Assembly (NCBI GenBank): GCA_017303835.1
Contig: JAFLBI010000001.1
Coordinates: forward strand, 558,001-622,000
From: Chitinophagales bacterium
Lineage (GTDB): Bacteria; Bacteroidota; Bacteroidia; Chitinophagales; Chitinophagaceae
Reading direction: 5' to 3'
DNA: 64,000 nucleotides
The position numbers and the translations under genes are program-made. The notes below the pieces were generated by a model. That model was given only the letters and a program-made list of their open reading frames with translations, was not told the DNA's origin and did not search any database. Of the stretch, positions 17,919 to 26,285 are shown piece after piece (positions within the stretch are counted from its first letter, which is position 1; every line of letters begins with the position of its first letter).

Positions 17919-18914
17919 TTAGTCAACGATAAAAGGATAGTTCTGATCGATATACACATCTTTCAGTACTTCGCTATCATCCGGCCAAGGGCTTTCTTCT
18001 GCAAAACGTACACTTTCTTCTACTACAGCATTAATCTTGGCATCAATTGCATTTAAATCTGCTTCAGTTGCGAAATTGTTTTCCAGAATGGTATGGCGCA
18101 CTTTGTTAATCGGATCCTGCTCTTTGTATTCTTCCACTTCTTCCTTAGTACGATATTTCTGTGGATCAGAGATAGAGTGGCCCTTATAACGGTAGGTCTT
18201 GATCTCTAACAGGGTAGGACCATCACCTTCGCGTGCACGCTTTACCGCACGAGCTACACCTTCGTGTACTGCTTCGGGCGACATGCCATCGATCTTATCA
18301 GCAGGCATTTCGTAGGCATCGGCCAATTTATAAATATCAATCACATTGCTGGTACGTTCAATAGAAGTACCCATTGCATAGTTATTGTTCTCGCAAATGA
18401 AAATCACTGGCAGTTTCCACAACATAGCCAGGTTGAAAGTTTCATGGAGCATACCCTGACGTGCAGCACCATCGCCAAAGAAAGCGAGGGTTACATTCTG
18501 CGTGCCACGATATTTCTCTGCGAAAGCCAAACCGGCACCGGTTCCAATCTGGGCACCTACGATACCATGACCACCGAAGAATTTGTTTTCGATATCGAAG
18601 AAGTGCATACTACCGCCCTTGCCTTTTGCACAACCGGTTGCTTTACCATAGAGTTCAGCCATACAAGCATTGGCAGAAGTACCTTTTGCCAGTGCTAAAC
18701 CGTGGTCGCGGTAAGCAGTAATAAACGGATCATCTGCACCAGTTGCCGTCATACAACCCGCAGCAATGGCTTCCTGACCCACATAAGCATGGAAAAATCC
18801 GCGGATCTTACCAGCCATTTTATACATTTCCTCAGCCTTGAGTTCAAACTGGCGAATGAGCTGCATCAGCTCGTACCAGTAGAGATAGGTTTCTTTGGTG
18901 AATTTAGTAGGCAC
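17919..18914 (-). CDS. pdhA: Pyruvate dehydrogenase E1 component, alpha subunit
   Basis: 331 residues. Thiamine-diphosphate motif from GDGAARQG (about 147) to the NN of CENNNYAMGTS (about 176). Other family blocks: YRDHGLALAKG, GGSMHFFD, GGHGIVGAQIGTGAG and RYKGHSISDPQKYR, the phosphorylation-loop region. Family role: decarboxylates pyruvate with the beta subunit and passes the acetyl group to E2 lipoyl. The beta and E2 genes are not adjacent, which is common in Bacteroidota. A TATATTTG candidate -7 element lies at 18971-18978 on the minus strand, giving a leader of about 50 nt. Confidence 0.96.
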   Translation of the reverse strand: MPTKFTKETYLYWYELMQLIRQFELKAEEMYKMAGKIRGFFHAYVGQEAIAAGCMTATGADDPFITAYRDHGLALAKGTSANACMAELYGKATGCAKGKGGSMHFFDIENKFFGGHGIVGAQIGTGAGLAFAEKYRGTQNVTLAFFGDGAARQGMLHETFNLAMLWKLPVIFICENNNYAMGTSIERTSNVIDIYKLADAYEMPADKIDGMSPEAVHEGVARAVKRAREGDGPTLLEIKTYRYKGHSISDPQKYRTKEEVEEYKEQDPINKVRHTILENNFATEADLNAIDAKINAVVEESVRFAEESPWPDDSEVLKDVYIDQNYPFIVD

Positions 18915-19067
18915 TTGCGTTGATTTTTAATCGGTTGCCGGCGGAAAATCAGGCTTTCCGCAAGCGGGGGCAAATATAGGGCATAGAATGCAAAGATGTA
19001 CCACAGGAATTCCACAGGTTAAAACCCTTGAAATCCACTGTCTTACAATTGATTAGCCGGTATCTGA

Positions 19068-19790
19068 TCAGAGCTTTTTCAGCAGATCGGCCTTGCTGAT
19101 AAAGCCCGTCTGCCGCCATAGCTGTGCTTGTTTTTGGTAGAGGATCAGGGTAGGTAGCGCATCCACACCCAGTTCTTGTAGCAATTGCTGGTTATCATCG
19201 GCGTTAATGCGAATGATTTGCAGGTCGGCAGCGCGCTCGGTTTTTAGTTCCTCCAGGTAGGGAGCCATTTCCTTGCAAGGGCCACACCAATCTGCATAGA
19301 AATCTATCAGTACTTTCTTATCAGAAACCAATAATTGTTCATAAGCGGCTTTGTCCATACTGCTTGTGCTGGCCGCAGCATCCATGGTTTGTGGTAAACC
19401 TGCAGCACGCCATTTTACAATACCGCCTTCCATATTGTACACTTCGGTGAAGCCTGCACTGCGTAATTTATCTGCGGCTGCAGCACTGCGCGCACCACTT
19501 AAACAATACACATACACTGGTCTGGATTTCAAGTAGCCGGAAACTTGTTGCATAAAATCCTCGCTATACCAATCAATATTTCTTGCTTTAGGCAAATGAC
19601 CTTTGGCGTATTCCTCAGCTGTGCGCACGTCTAATACCAAGGCATCAGGTGTTTTGGTTAGACCAGCCTGAAATGCTTCAGGACTCAGTTCTGTTTGTAA
19701 TCGGTTTTCGTTTGTTGGCTGATTGTTGCCACACGCGGTCAATGAAAAAGCCATTAGGCCTGCTACACAAAAACGTATCACACTGTTCAT
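19068..19790 (-). CDS. Rhodanese-thioredoxin fusion lipoprotein
   Basis: 240 residues from MNSVIRF (19790), chosen because it yields a lipoprotein signal ending SLTACGNN. A rhodanese domain (about 38-125) has the active-site loop YCLSGARS; a thioredoxin domain (about 135-240) has WCGPCKEM and the cis-Pro region ALPTLILY. Both catalytic Cys motifs are intact. As a lipoprotein it should face the periplasm, suggesting a role in sulfur or thiol handling outside the cytoplasm. A standalone gene on the minus strand. Confidence 0.88.
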   Translation of the reverse strand: MNSVIRFCVAGLMAFSLTACGNNQPTNENRLQTELSPEAFQAGLTKTPDALVLDVRTAEEYAKGHLPKARNIDWYSEDFMQQVSGYLKSRPVYVYCLSGARSAAAADKLRSAGFTEVYNMEGGIVKWRAAGLPQTMDAAASTSSMDKAAYEQLLVSDKKVLIDFYADWCGPCKEMAPYLEELKTERAADLQIIRINADDNQQLLQELGVDALPTLILYQKQAQLWRQTGFISKADLLKKL

Positions 19791-20103
19791 CTTTTTTTGC
19801 AAAGATAGTGCGGATTCTTGTCTATATGGGTTTATGAAAGCACGACCAGTTATACACTTCAATGTTAGCTGCTGTATCTTCTTTACACTTAAACATATTC
19901 TATATTTTCATCCATTCTTTTTGGCTTGACCCAAAAAGAACCAAAAAGGTCAAGGCTGCAGAAAAATTTCGATACATCCTACGCCTCGCTTCGGGCAGAA
20001 AGGAAACTCGTGCTTACGCACTCAAACAACCTTTCTGCATTTCCTTCACTCGGCTTGATGTTTTGCGAAATTTTTCTGAGGCCGTTGAGTGTATTAGTGG
20101 CAT
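19791..20103. other. Non-coding region between the rhodanese-thioredoxin gene and pruA
   Basis: No convincing gene. Most of it is occupied by the nested inverted-repeat element at 19951-20087, preceded by a TTTTTGGCTTGACCC / CCAAAAAGAACCAAAAAGG stretch at 19917-19950. A terminator for pruA follows at 20104-20130. Confidence 0.6.
19951..20087. repeat. Nested inverted-repeat element
   Basis: A perfect 13-bp outer inverted repeat (CAGAAAAATTTCG at 19959-19971, CGAAATTTTTCTG at 20066-20078) encloses a perfect 9-bp repeat (GCAGAAAGG at 19995-20003, CCTTTCTGC at 20030-20038), which encloses a GTGC-TTAC-GCAC hairpin at 20010-20021. Outside the outer arms, GGC/GCC can extend the pairing after a 2-nt mismatch. 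The strand-symmetric layering looks like a folded RNA or a non-autonomous mobile element. Confidence 0.65.
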
Positions 20104-20130
20104 AAAAAATCCCGTTGCTATAACGGGATT
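20104..20130 (-). terminator. Rho-independent terminator of pruA
   Basis: 9-bp stem AATCCCGTT (20108-20116) / AACGGGATT (20122-20130) with a 5-nt loop. On the minus strand it is followed by a T run. It lies about 60 nt after the pruA stop. Confidence 0.85.
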
Positions 20131-20189
20131 ATAAATGTGATTAGCTAAAGCCTATTCAACAACCAATTAACAATAATCAATTGTCAATT

Positions 20190-21821
20190 TTACGCTTCAT
20201 TCAAGAATGGGTAGCGATAATTGGTTGGCGGATTGAAGGTTTCTTTAATCGTTCTTGCACTCAACCAACGATAGAGGTTCAGCATAGAGCCTGCTTTGTC
20301 GTTAGTGCCGGAAGCACGTGCACCACCAAATGGTTGCTGCCCAACAACAGCACCTGTAGGCTTATCGTTGATGTAGAAATTACCGGCAGCATTGCGCAGT
20401 TTATTCGTAGCCAGTTCCACGGCAGCTCTGTCTTGTGCAAGAATAGCACCGGTTAACGCATAAGGAGATGTGCTGTCAACCAGCTCTAAGGTCTGCTCAA
20501 ACTTATCTGCATCGTACGTGTAGATAGTCAACACTGGGCCAAAGATTTCTTCGCACATAGTGGTGTACTTAGGATCCTTTGCTTCAATCACGGTGGGCTC
20601 AATGAAATAACCTGCTTTCTTACTGTAATTACCACCAACCAAGATGCTGGCTTTCTTATCTTTTTTCGCATTATCGATGTAACGGGTAATGCTGTTGAAA
20701 GCTTTCTCATCAATCACCGCGTTCACGAAGTTGGAGAAGTCTTCCACAGTACCCATCTTCATGGTCTTGAGTTCTGCTACCAGTTTGATCTTAATGGCTT
20801 CAGCCAAATTGCTTGGTAAATAAGCACGTGAGGCAGCAGAACATTTTTGTCCCTGGAACTCAAATGCACCACGAGCCAACGCAGCTACAGCTGTGTCCAC
20901 ATCAGCACTCTTGTGAATTACCACGAAATCCTTACCACCGGTTTCACCTACAATACGTGGGTATGATTTGTACTTAGGAATATTTTCACCAATGGTCTTC
21001 CACATATTATTGAAGACGCCTGTTGAACCAGTAAAGTGTACACCAGCAAAATCGCGGTGGTTGAAACATACTTTACCAATGGTTGGACCATCTACATAAA
21101 TCAGGTTAATAACACCATCAGGCAGACCAGCTTCTTTCAAAATACGCATAAACATCTGCGCAGAATAAATCTGTGTGTTGGCAGGCTTCCAAACGACTAC
21201 GTTACCGCACATGGCAGCAGAAGTAGGCAGGTTGCCGCCAATGGCTGTAAAGTTGAAAGGCGTTACAGCGAGTACAAAACCTTCCAGCGGGCGCCATTCC
21301 ATGCGGTTATGCATGCCGGGAGCTGAAATAGGTTGTTGCTTATAGATCTCACTTAAGAAATGCACGTTAAAGCGCAAGAAATCAATGATCTCGCAGGCAC
21401 TGTCGATCTCTGCCTGAAATGCATTCTTGCTTTGGCCCAGCATCGTTGTACCATTCATGTGGTAACGATACTTGGTGGCAATTAAGTCAGCAGCTTTTAA
21501 AAAGATATGTGCGCGACTTTCCCAACTCATAGCTGCCCATGCTTCTTTGGCTTTCAAAGCTGCATCAATGGCCTGGTGTACATGCTTTTCTTCACCAGCG
21601 TGGAAATAACCCAGTGTGTGGGCAATCTCATGGGGTGGATGCATGGCTACTTTCTTTCCGGTCTTTACCTGCTTGCCACCAATATACATCGGTACTTCAA
21701 TGGCTTTTTTCTTTAACTCAGCAAGGGTCTTTTTCAAAGCAGCTCTTTCAGGGCTGCCGGGTGCGTATGATAATACCGGCTCATTGGCAGGCATGGGGTA
21801 GGAGAAAGTTCCCAGACTCAT
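20190..21821 (-). CDS. pruA: L-glutamate gamma-semialdehyde (1-pyrroline-5-carboxylate) dehydrogenase
   Basis: 543 residues from MSLGTFSYPMPANEPV (21821); the frame continues upstream but the family starts here. Family blocks: VLAVTPFNFTAIGGNLP, VVWKPANTQIYSA, FTGSTGVFNNMW, GETGGKDFVVIHKSADVD, FQGQKCSAASRAY with the catalytic Cys, and a C-terminal QQPFGGARASGTNDKAG. Single-domain version: no proline dehydrogenase domain is attached. Oxidises glutamate semialdehyde to glutamate in proline catabolism. A strong terminator follows. The proline dehydrogenase gene is not in the window. Confidence 0.96.
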   Translation of the reverse strand: MSLGTFSYPMPANEPVLSYAPGSPERAALKKTLAELKKKAIEVPMYIGGKQVKTGKKVAMHPPHEIAHTLGYFHAGEEKHVHQAIDAALKAKEAWAAMSWESRAHIFLKAADLIATKYRYHMNGTTMLGQSKNAFQAEIDSACEIIDFLRFNVHFLSEIYKQQPISAPGMHNRMEWRPLEGFVLAVTPFNFTAIGGNLPTSAAMCGNVVVWKPANTQIYSAQMFMRILKEAGLPDGVINLIYVDGPTIGKVCFNHRDFAGVHFTGSTGVFNNMWKTIGENIPKYKSYPRIVGETGGKDFVVIHKSADVDTAVAALARGAFEFQGQKCSAASRAYLPSNLAEAIKIKLVAELKTMKMGTVEDFSNFVNAVIDEKAFNSITRYIDNAKKDKKASILVGGNYSKKAGYFIEPTVIEAKDPKYTTMCEEIFGPVLTIYTYDADKFEQTLELVDSTSPYALTGAILAQDRAAVELATNKLRNAAGNFYINDKPTGAVVGQQPFGGARASGTNDKAGSMLNLYRWLSARTIKETFNPPTNYRYPFLNEA

Positions 21822-21925
21822 ATGAACAGTTTTAATGTTGAGTGCGCAAGGTAGCAATTGCCCCTGAATTGGCAGTGCCCAAAGTTACCGTAGCGCTACG
21901 CGGGTTTCTTTATTATCTTTCCCGC

Positions 21926-22912
21926 ATGTATTTTATTCGCTTTCTATTTGCCCTCCTGTATTTTGGCATCAGGGTGGTGTTGGTGCGATGGCGTGGCGGT
22001 AAGCAGGCAGTTGGCTTGCTGCGTGCATTAGAGCAGCAGTTTGATGGTCAGTTTGATGCAGCAACTTTTCGAAAAGTGGTGAAAAGTCATAGTGTTTACC
22101 TCAGTATTGTGAATGATGCGTTTACCGGATTGCATGGCCGAAATACCAACCGCAAAGAACAGGAAAGAAGTATTTTGTACTTTATTTGTAGCTCCCTATT
22201 CGATAACTTCTTCGATGACCAATCGCGCTCGCATGATGCGATCATGGCCATGACTTTTGCACCAGATACCTATACCCCCACAGATTTTAATGATCGCGTG
22301 GGTGTCTATGCCCATCAGCAATTGCTGGCTTATGTGAAAGACAAGCATGCTTATTTAGCCGTGCTAAAAAAAGAATATGCAGCCCAAGCTGCATCACAGG
22401 AACAATTTGATGCCCAAATAAGCAATGAACGCATCCAAGCAATTACTTTCGAAAAAGGTGGCAATGCAGTTTTACTGTGCAAGTTTTATTTAGATGTGGA
22501 AGCGGGTAATGCGGAGTCAGCTGCATGGTATCGATTAGGCACATTGATACAACTTAGTAACGACTTGTTCGATATTTATAAAGACACCCAAGCCGGTATC
22601 CATACTTTGGCAACCCGTTGTACCGATGCTTATGCGATGGAAACACACTATTTGAATTTGGTATCAGATATGCACCAGTGTATTCAGCAAATACCAACTA
22701 CCGCATGGCGCAAGCAAAGATTCTCTATTGCCATGGCAGGCACGTATGCGCTGGGTTTGGTGGCTATTCAGCAATTGAAAAAGCTACAAGGTGCTTCTGC
22801 ACAGTTGCCACAATTTGCTAACTTACCAAGGAAAGCATTGATCGTAGATATGGAGCAGTTTGGTAATATGTGGCGCTGGTTGCGTTTTGTGTATCAATAT
22901 GGAAAGCTATAG
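21926..22912 (+). CDS. Putative class I isoprenoid biosynthesis enzyme
   Basis: 328 residues from ATG 21926; the upstream in-frame extension to 21842 overlaps the pruA promoter region. All-helical in appearance. It has an Asp-rich motif DNFFDDQS at 93-100 and a second motif NDLFDIYKD at 212-220. Their order and spacing fit the first (DDxxD-like) and second (NSE-like) Mg2+-binding motifs of class I terpene synthases and prenyltransferases, which ionise prenyl diphosphates. An N-terminal hydrophobic stretch (FIRFLFALLYFGIRVVL) may contact the membrane. Its stop is 2 nt before the GlmU-like start. Product unknown. Confidence 0.6.
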   Translation: MYFIRFLFALLYFGIRVVLVRWRGGKQAVGLLRALEQQFDGQFDAATFRKVVKSHSVYLSIVNDAFTGLHGRNTNRKEQERSILYFICSSLFDNFFDDQSRSHDAIMAMTFAPDTYTPTDFNDRVGVYAHQQLLAYVKDKHAYLAVLKKEYAAQAASQEQFDAQISNERIQAITFEKGGNAVLLCKFYLDVEAGNAESAAWYRLGTLIQLSNDLFDIYKDTQAGIHTLATRCTDAYAMETHYLNLVSDMHQCIQQIPTTAWRKQRFSIAMAGTYALGLVAIQQLKKLQGASAQLPQFANLPRKALIVDMEQFGNMWRWLRFVYQYGKL

Positions 22913-22914
22913 TT

Positions 22915-24075
22915 ATGGCCATTGTATTATTCGATAACAGAGAAAGAGCAGGTTTATATCCTTTAACCACCAATAAAGCAGTAGCTGATCTACGTATCGG
23001 TATCCTGCGTATTAAAGAATGGTGGTTGCGTAAAACCAATCTGCGGCCCTATGTGGCTACCACGCCGGCTTTGCAAATTCTGTATAGTCCCATTCCTGAA
23101 GGAGAACATATTTGGATTGATGCCAGCATCGTACCCGATGATGCATTGGTGCAGCGTATCCTCAAATTGCAATCAGGGCATTGCCTCGTGGATGCATTTG
23201 GGTTAGTGGCAGGAAAGACCGCGCAGCGCAATTGGGATTATGCATCCAATGATATTGGCAATTTCCCCAATCAACAGAAAGTAGATACGGTAAAGCGATT
23301 GCAATATCCATGGGAGATTTTTCAGTGGAACGATAAAGCTATTCGCGAAGATTTTCAATTGCTCACGCATCGGAGAAAGTCTCAACCATTATCAGATACC
23401 AACCGCATTCAGCAATACAGTGCCATCTTCGTGGAAGAAGGTGCGCGTGTGGAATATGCCATGTTAAATGCCACGCAAGGCCCAATCTATATTGGCAAGA
23501 ATGCGGTCATACAGGAAGGCGCCATGATTTTTGGCCCCGTTGCCATCGGTACCCATGCTATGGTGAAAATGGGCGCCACAGTCTATGGTGCCACCACCAT
23601 TGGCCCTTGGTGTGTTGCCGGTGGTGAAATCAAGAATGTGGTGATGATGGGCTATAGCAATAAAGGCCATCATGGTTATCTGGGCGATAGTGTTGTAGGC
23701 GAGTGGTGCAATTTCGGTGCAGGAACGAGTAATAGCAATGTGAAGAATACGGCCGAAACTGTAACGCTCTGGCATGAAGCGACACAGAGTTGGAAACCTG
23801 TTGGACAAAAATGCGGACTCATTATGGGCGATTACTCGCGCACCGCGATCAACTCTTCCATTAATACAGGTAGTGTGATTGGTATCAGCAGCAATTTGTT
23901 TGGTGCCGGTCTCTTGCCTCGCGTGATTCCTGATTTCACCTGGGGTGATGGACAAGAACGCTACCGACTCGATAAAGCCATCGAAGCCATTGGTAATTGG
24001 AAAAAAATGAAGGGACAAAGCATTTCACCCGCTGAAATAGCCGTACTCCAGCATATCTTTGAACAACAAGCATAA
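22915..24075 (+). CDS. GlmU-like sugar nucleotidyltransferase / acetyltransferase (alternative Bacteroidota type)
   Basis: 386 residues from ATG 22915 (MAIVLFDNRERAGLYPLTT). The start differs from classical GlmU (no LAAGxGTRM) but fits the Bacteroidota alternative GlmU family, in which an unusual N-terminal nucleotidyltransferase-like part precedes a left-handed beta-helix. The helix is visible as hexapeptides: IYIGKNAVIQEGAMIFG, AIGTHAMVKMGATVYG, TTIGPWCVAGGEIKN. GNWKKMKGQ closes the C terminus. Presumed role: UDP-GlcNAc formation for the cell wall. Two nt after the isoprenoid-type gene and 9 nt before tpiA. Confidence 0.85.
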   Translation: MAIVLFDNRERAGLYPLTTNKAVADLRIGILRIKEWWLRKTNLRPYVATTPALQILYSPIPEGEHIWIDASIVPDDALVQRILKLQSGHCLVDAFGLVAGKTAQRNWDYASNDIGNFPNQQKVDTVKRLQYPWEIFQWNDKAIREDFQLLTHRRKSQPLSDTNRIQQYSAIFVEEGARVEYAMLNATQGPIYIGKNAVIQEGAMIFGPVAIGTHAMVKMGATVYGATTIGPWCVAGGEIKNVVMMGYSNKGHHGYLGDSVVGEWCNFGAGTSNSNVKNTAETVTLWHEATQSWKPVGQKCGLIMGDYSRTAINSSINTGSVIGISSNLFGAGLLPRVIPDFTWGDGQERYRLDKAIEAIGNWKKMKGQSISPAEIAVLQHIFEQQA

Positions 24076-24084
24076 AACCGAAAG

Positions 24085-24843
24085 ATGAGAAAAAGTATTG
24101 CAGCTGCTAACTGGAAAATGAACCTCACCTGGCAGCAGGGTGAACAATTGATTGATCAACTGCTCGCAGGCATGGAGCCATTGGCAGAGCACAAGAAAGT
24201 GATTCTTGCCGTGCCCTTTCCTTACTTACATATGGCGCATGAGAAAGTAAAGAATCAGCCTGCTGTATTCATTGCTGCGCAAAACTGCTACAGCAAAATG
24301 AATGGTGCTTATACAGGTGAAGTGAGCGTGGAAATGCTGCAATCCATCGGTATTCATTTTGTAGTACTGGGGCACTCTGAGCGTAGAGAGTATTTCAACG
24401 AAAGCAATCAGTTTTTAGCAGATAAAGTGAATATCTGCCTCGCCAATAATATCCATCCCATTTTCTGTTGCGGTGAGCCATTGGCCATACGTGAAGCCAA
24501 TACACAAGATACTTATGTACGTAAGCAATTGGAAGAATCACTCTTTCATTTATCGGCTGAAGAAATTCAAAAAATTGTCATCGCTTACGAACCCATTTGG
24601 GCCATTGGTACCGGTAAGACAGCCAGCAGCGAACAAGCACAAGAGATGCATGCATCTATACGCGCCCTGCTTTCAGAAAAATATGGTACTCAGGTTGCCA
24701 GCGAAATCAGCATCCTCTACGGCGGTAGTGTAAAAGGCAATAATGCCTTGGAACTCTTCCTGCAGTCTGATGTGGATGGTGGTTTGGTAGGTGGCGCTTC
24801 ACTGAACGCTGCAGAATTCCTCACCATTATCAAAGCATTGTAG
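24085..24843 (+). CDS. tpiA: Triosephosphate isomerase
   Basis: 252 residues. Catalytic residues are visible: N and K in AANWKMN near the N terminus, His in VVLGHSERREYF, Glu in IAYEPIWAIGTGKTAS, and the phosphate-binding loops ILYGGSVKGNNA and GGLVGGASL. Interconverts dihydroxyacetone phosphate and glyceraldehyde-3-phosphate in glycolysis. Starts 9 nt after the GlmU-like gene. Confidence 0.98.
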   Translation: MRKSIAAANWKMNLTWQQGEQLIDQLLAGMEPLAEHKKVILAVPFPYLHMAHEKVKNQPAVFIAAQNCYSKMNGAYTGEVSVEMLQSIGIHFVVLGHSERREYFNESNQFLADKVNICLANNIHPIFCCGEPLAIREANTQDTYVRKQLEESLFHLSAEEIQKIVIAYEPIWAIGTGKTASSEQAQEMHASIRALLSEKYGTQVASEISILYGGSVKGNNALELFLQSDVDGGLVGGASLNAAEFLTIIKAL

Positions 24844-24845
24844 CA

Positions 24846-25316
24846 TTGCCCATTCAACGCAGCACGGCATTACAACCTTTGAGCCGACAACATCATGGCG
24901 GCCTCTTGTTTTGTCTGCTCTTGAAAAAAGGTGTGCGTAAGAATGCACCCGTTGGGGTGATGCGTGATTTTGTATTGGATTTCTGGCAGAAAGAATTACA
25001 ACAGCATTTTCATCTCGAAGAAGCCATTCTCGAACCATTCGTGACGGATCTGGAATTGAAAGCGCCCATGCAACGCATGCTGCGCGATCATGCCCAAATA
25101 CGTGAAGCGATTCATCTGGTGGAGTTACAACCATCGCTCTTGCGTATACAACAAGTACAAGAATTGGTGGAAGAACATATTCGCTTTGAAGAAAGGCATT
25201 TGTTTCAAATCATGGAAACAAGTTTGTCGCCTGAAGTGATGCAACAGATTGGTGGGCAATTAGCCGATGCAGGTGAGTACAATTGCAATCTCTATCCGGT
25301 ACGTTTCTGGGAATAA
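24846..25316 (+). CDS. Hemerythrin (HHE cation-binding) domain protein
   Basis: 156 residues using a TTG start at 24846, 2 nt after the tpiA stop. No ATG is available early enough to keep the conserved N-terminal QPLSRQHHGGLLFC. The spaced His/Glu ligands of a four-helix di-iron hemerythrin are visible: RQHHGG, HFHLEEAILEP, RDHAQIREAI and EHIRFEERHLFQ. Proteins of this family bind O2, NO or iron, or sense them. Its stop abuts that of tsaC on the other strand. Confidence 0.85.
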   Translation: MPIQRSTALQPLSRQHHGGLLFCLLLKKGVRKNAPVGVMRDFVLDFWQKELQQHFHLEEAILEPFVTDLELKAPMQRMLRDHAQIREAIHLVELQPSLLRIQQVQELVEEHIRFEERHLFQIMETSLSPEVMQQIGGQLADAGEYNCNLYPVRFWE

Positions 25317-26285
25317 TTATTTCATGCTGGCTTGTGCACGATCTAATCGGTCATTAATCGCCAATCCAATGCCTTGAGCAGGAAAATATTCTGCAATGAT
25401 GCAATCGTATTGATGCATATCAATCTCACGCAGTGTTGCAAACAAATGCTTGGCTGCTTCATGTAAATCGCCCGCAGGGCTGAGTACATGGTAGTCCACA
25501 TTCTCTAATCTTCTTGATGGTTCTGTAAAGCAGATGGCTGCAATGTTTTGTCCAGCATGTGCCGGTGCGATTTCCTGCACAGCGCCACGATAGAGTGGTG
25601 TGGCCGGTGCATAATGACTTTTCAATTGTCCCGGCGTTTGTGGCTGCTGATGCGATAAAGCAATGATGGCTTTCATGCCGGTTACTGCTTCAATTTTGTC
25701 AATGGGCATGCCACCCAAACGGTGTATGATGAGTTCCGTATTGGTGATCTCTGCAATCGTACTCTCCAAACCAATCTGAGCGGCACCACCATCTAATACA
25801 TAAGAAAGTTTGGTGCCTAATCCTGTAGCAACGTGTTCGGCAGTGGTAGGACTCACATAACCAAACGGATTGGCACTGGGTGCACACAAAGGAAAATCCA
25901 AAGCTTGCAATAATTGCAAAGTGAGTGGATGATCAGGTATGCGTATCGCTACTTTATTGCTGCCTGCGGTTGCTAAATCAGGTACTGTATTTTTCTTTGG
26001 TAATAATAAAGTGATTGGCCCGGGCATTAATTGCGTTGCCACCAGTTTTGCTTTTGGTGGTAAATACAATACATATTTATCCAGTTCTTGCACACTTGCA
26101 ACATGTACAATCAATGGATTGAATTTTGGTCTTTGCTTGGCTTCGAAAATTTTCAGCAGGGCATCTTCATTCAAAGCATTAGCAGCTAAACCATAGACAG
26201 TTTCTGTGGGTATGCCCACCAGTTTCCCATCGCGCAGTTTCTGCGCAGCCAGTAAAAGATCAGTACCAATCTGCGGATTATTCAT
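25317..26285 (-). CDS. tsaC: L-threonylcarbamoyladenylate synthase (Sua5/YwlC type)
   Basis: 322 residues. An N-terminal YrdC domain (about 1-205) has LVGIPTETVYGLAANA and PLCAPSANPFGYVSPT, and a C-terminal Sua5 domain begins near PGQLKSHYAPATPLY. It is therefore the long Sua5 form rather than short TsaC. Makes threonylcarbamoyl-AMP for the t6A37 tRNA modification with TsaD/TsaB/TsaE. The start overlaps the stop of the K+ channel gene by 8 nt, suggesting one transcript. Confidence 0.95.
   Translation of the reverse strand: MNNPQIGTDLLLAAQKLRDGKLVGIPTETVYGLAANALNEDALLKIFEAKQRPKFNPLIVHVASVQELDKYVLYLPPKAKLVATQLMPGPITLLLPKKNTVPDLATAGSNKVAIRIPDHPLTLQLLQALDFPLCAPSANPFGYVSPTTAEHVATGLGTKLSYVLDGGAAQIGLESTIAEITNTELIIHRLGGMPIDKIEAVTGMKAIIALSHQQPQTPGQLKSHYAPATPLYRGAVQEIAPAHAGQNIAAICFTEPSRRLENVDYHVLSPAGDLHEAAKHLFATLREIDMHQYDCIIAEYFPAQGIGLAINDRLDRAQASMK

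Noticed and set aside
19862-20134. 90-codon open frame on the plus strand
   Set aside because: Coincides with the nested inverted repeat; such frames look like proteins only because the element is open in one frame.
23464-24018. 184-codon open frame on the minus strand
   Set aside because: Antisense to the GlmU-like beta-helix; the product simply mirrors the hexapeptide codons.
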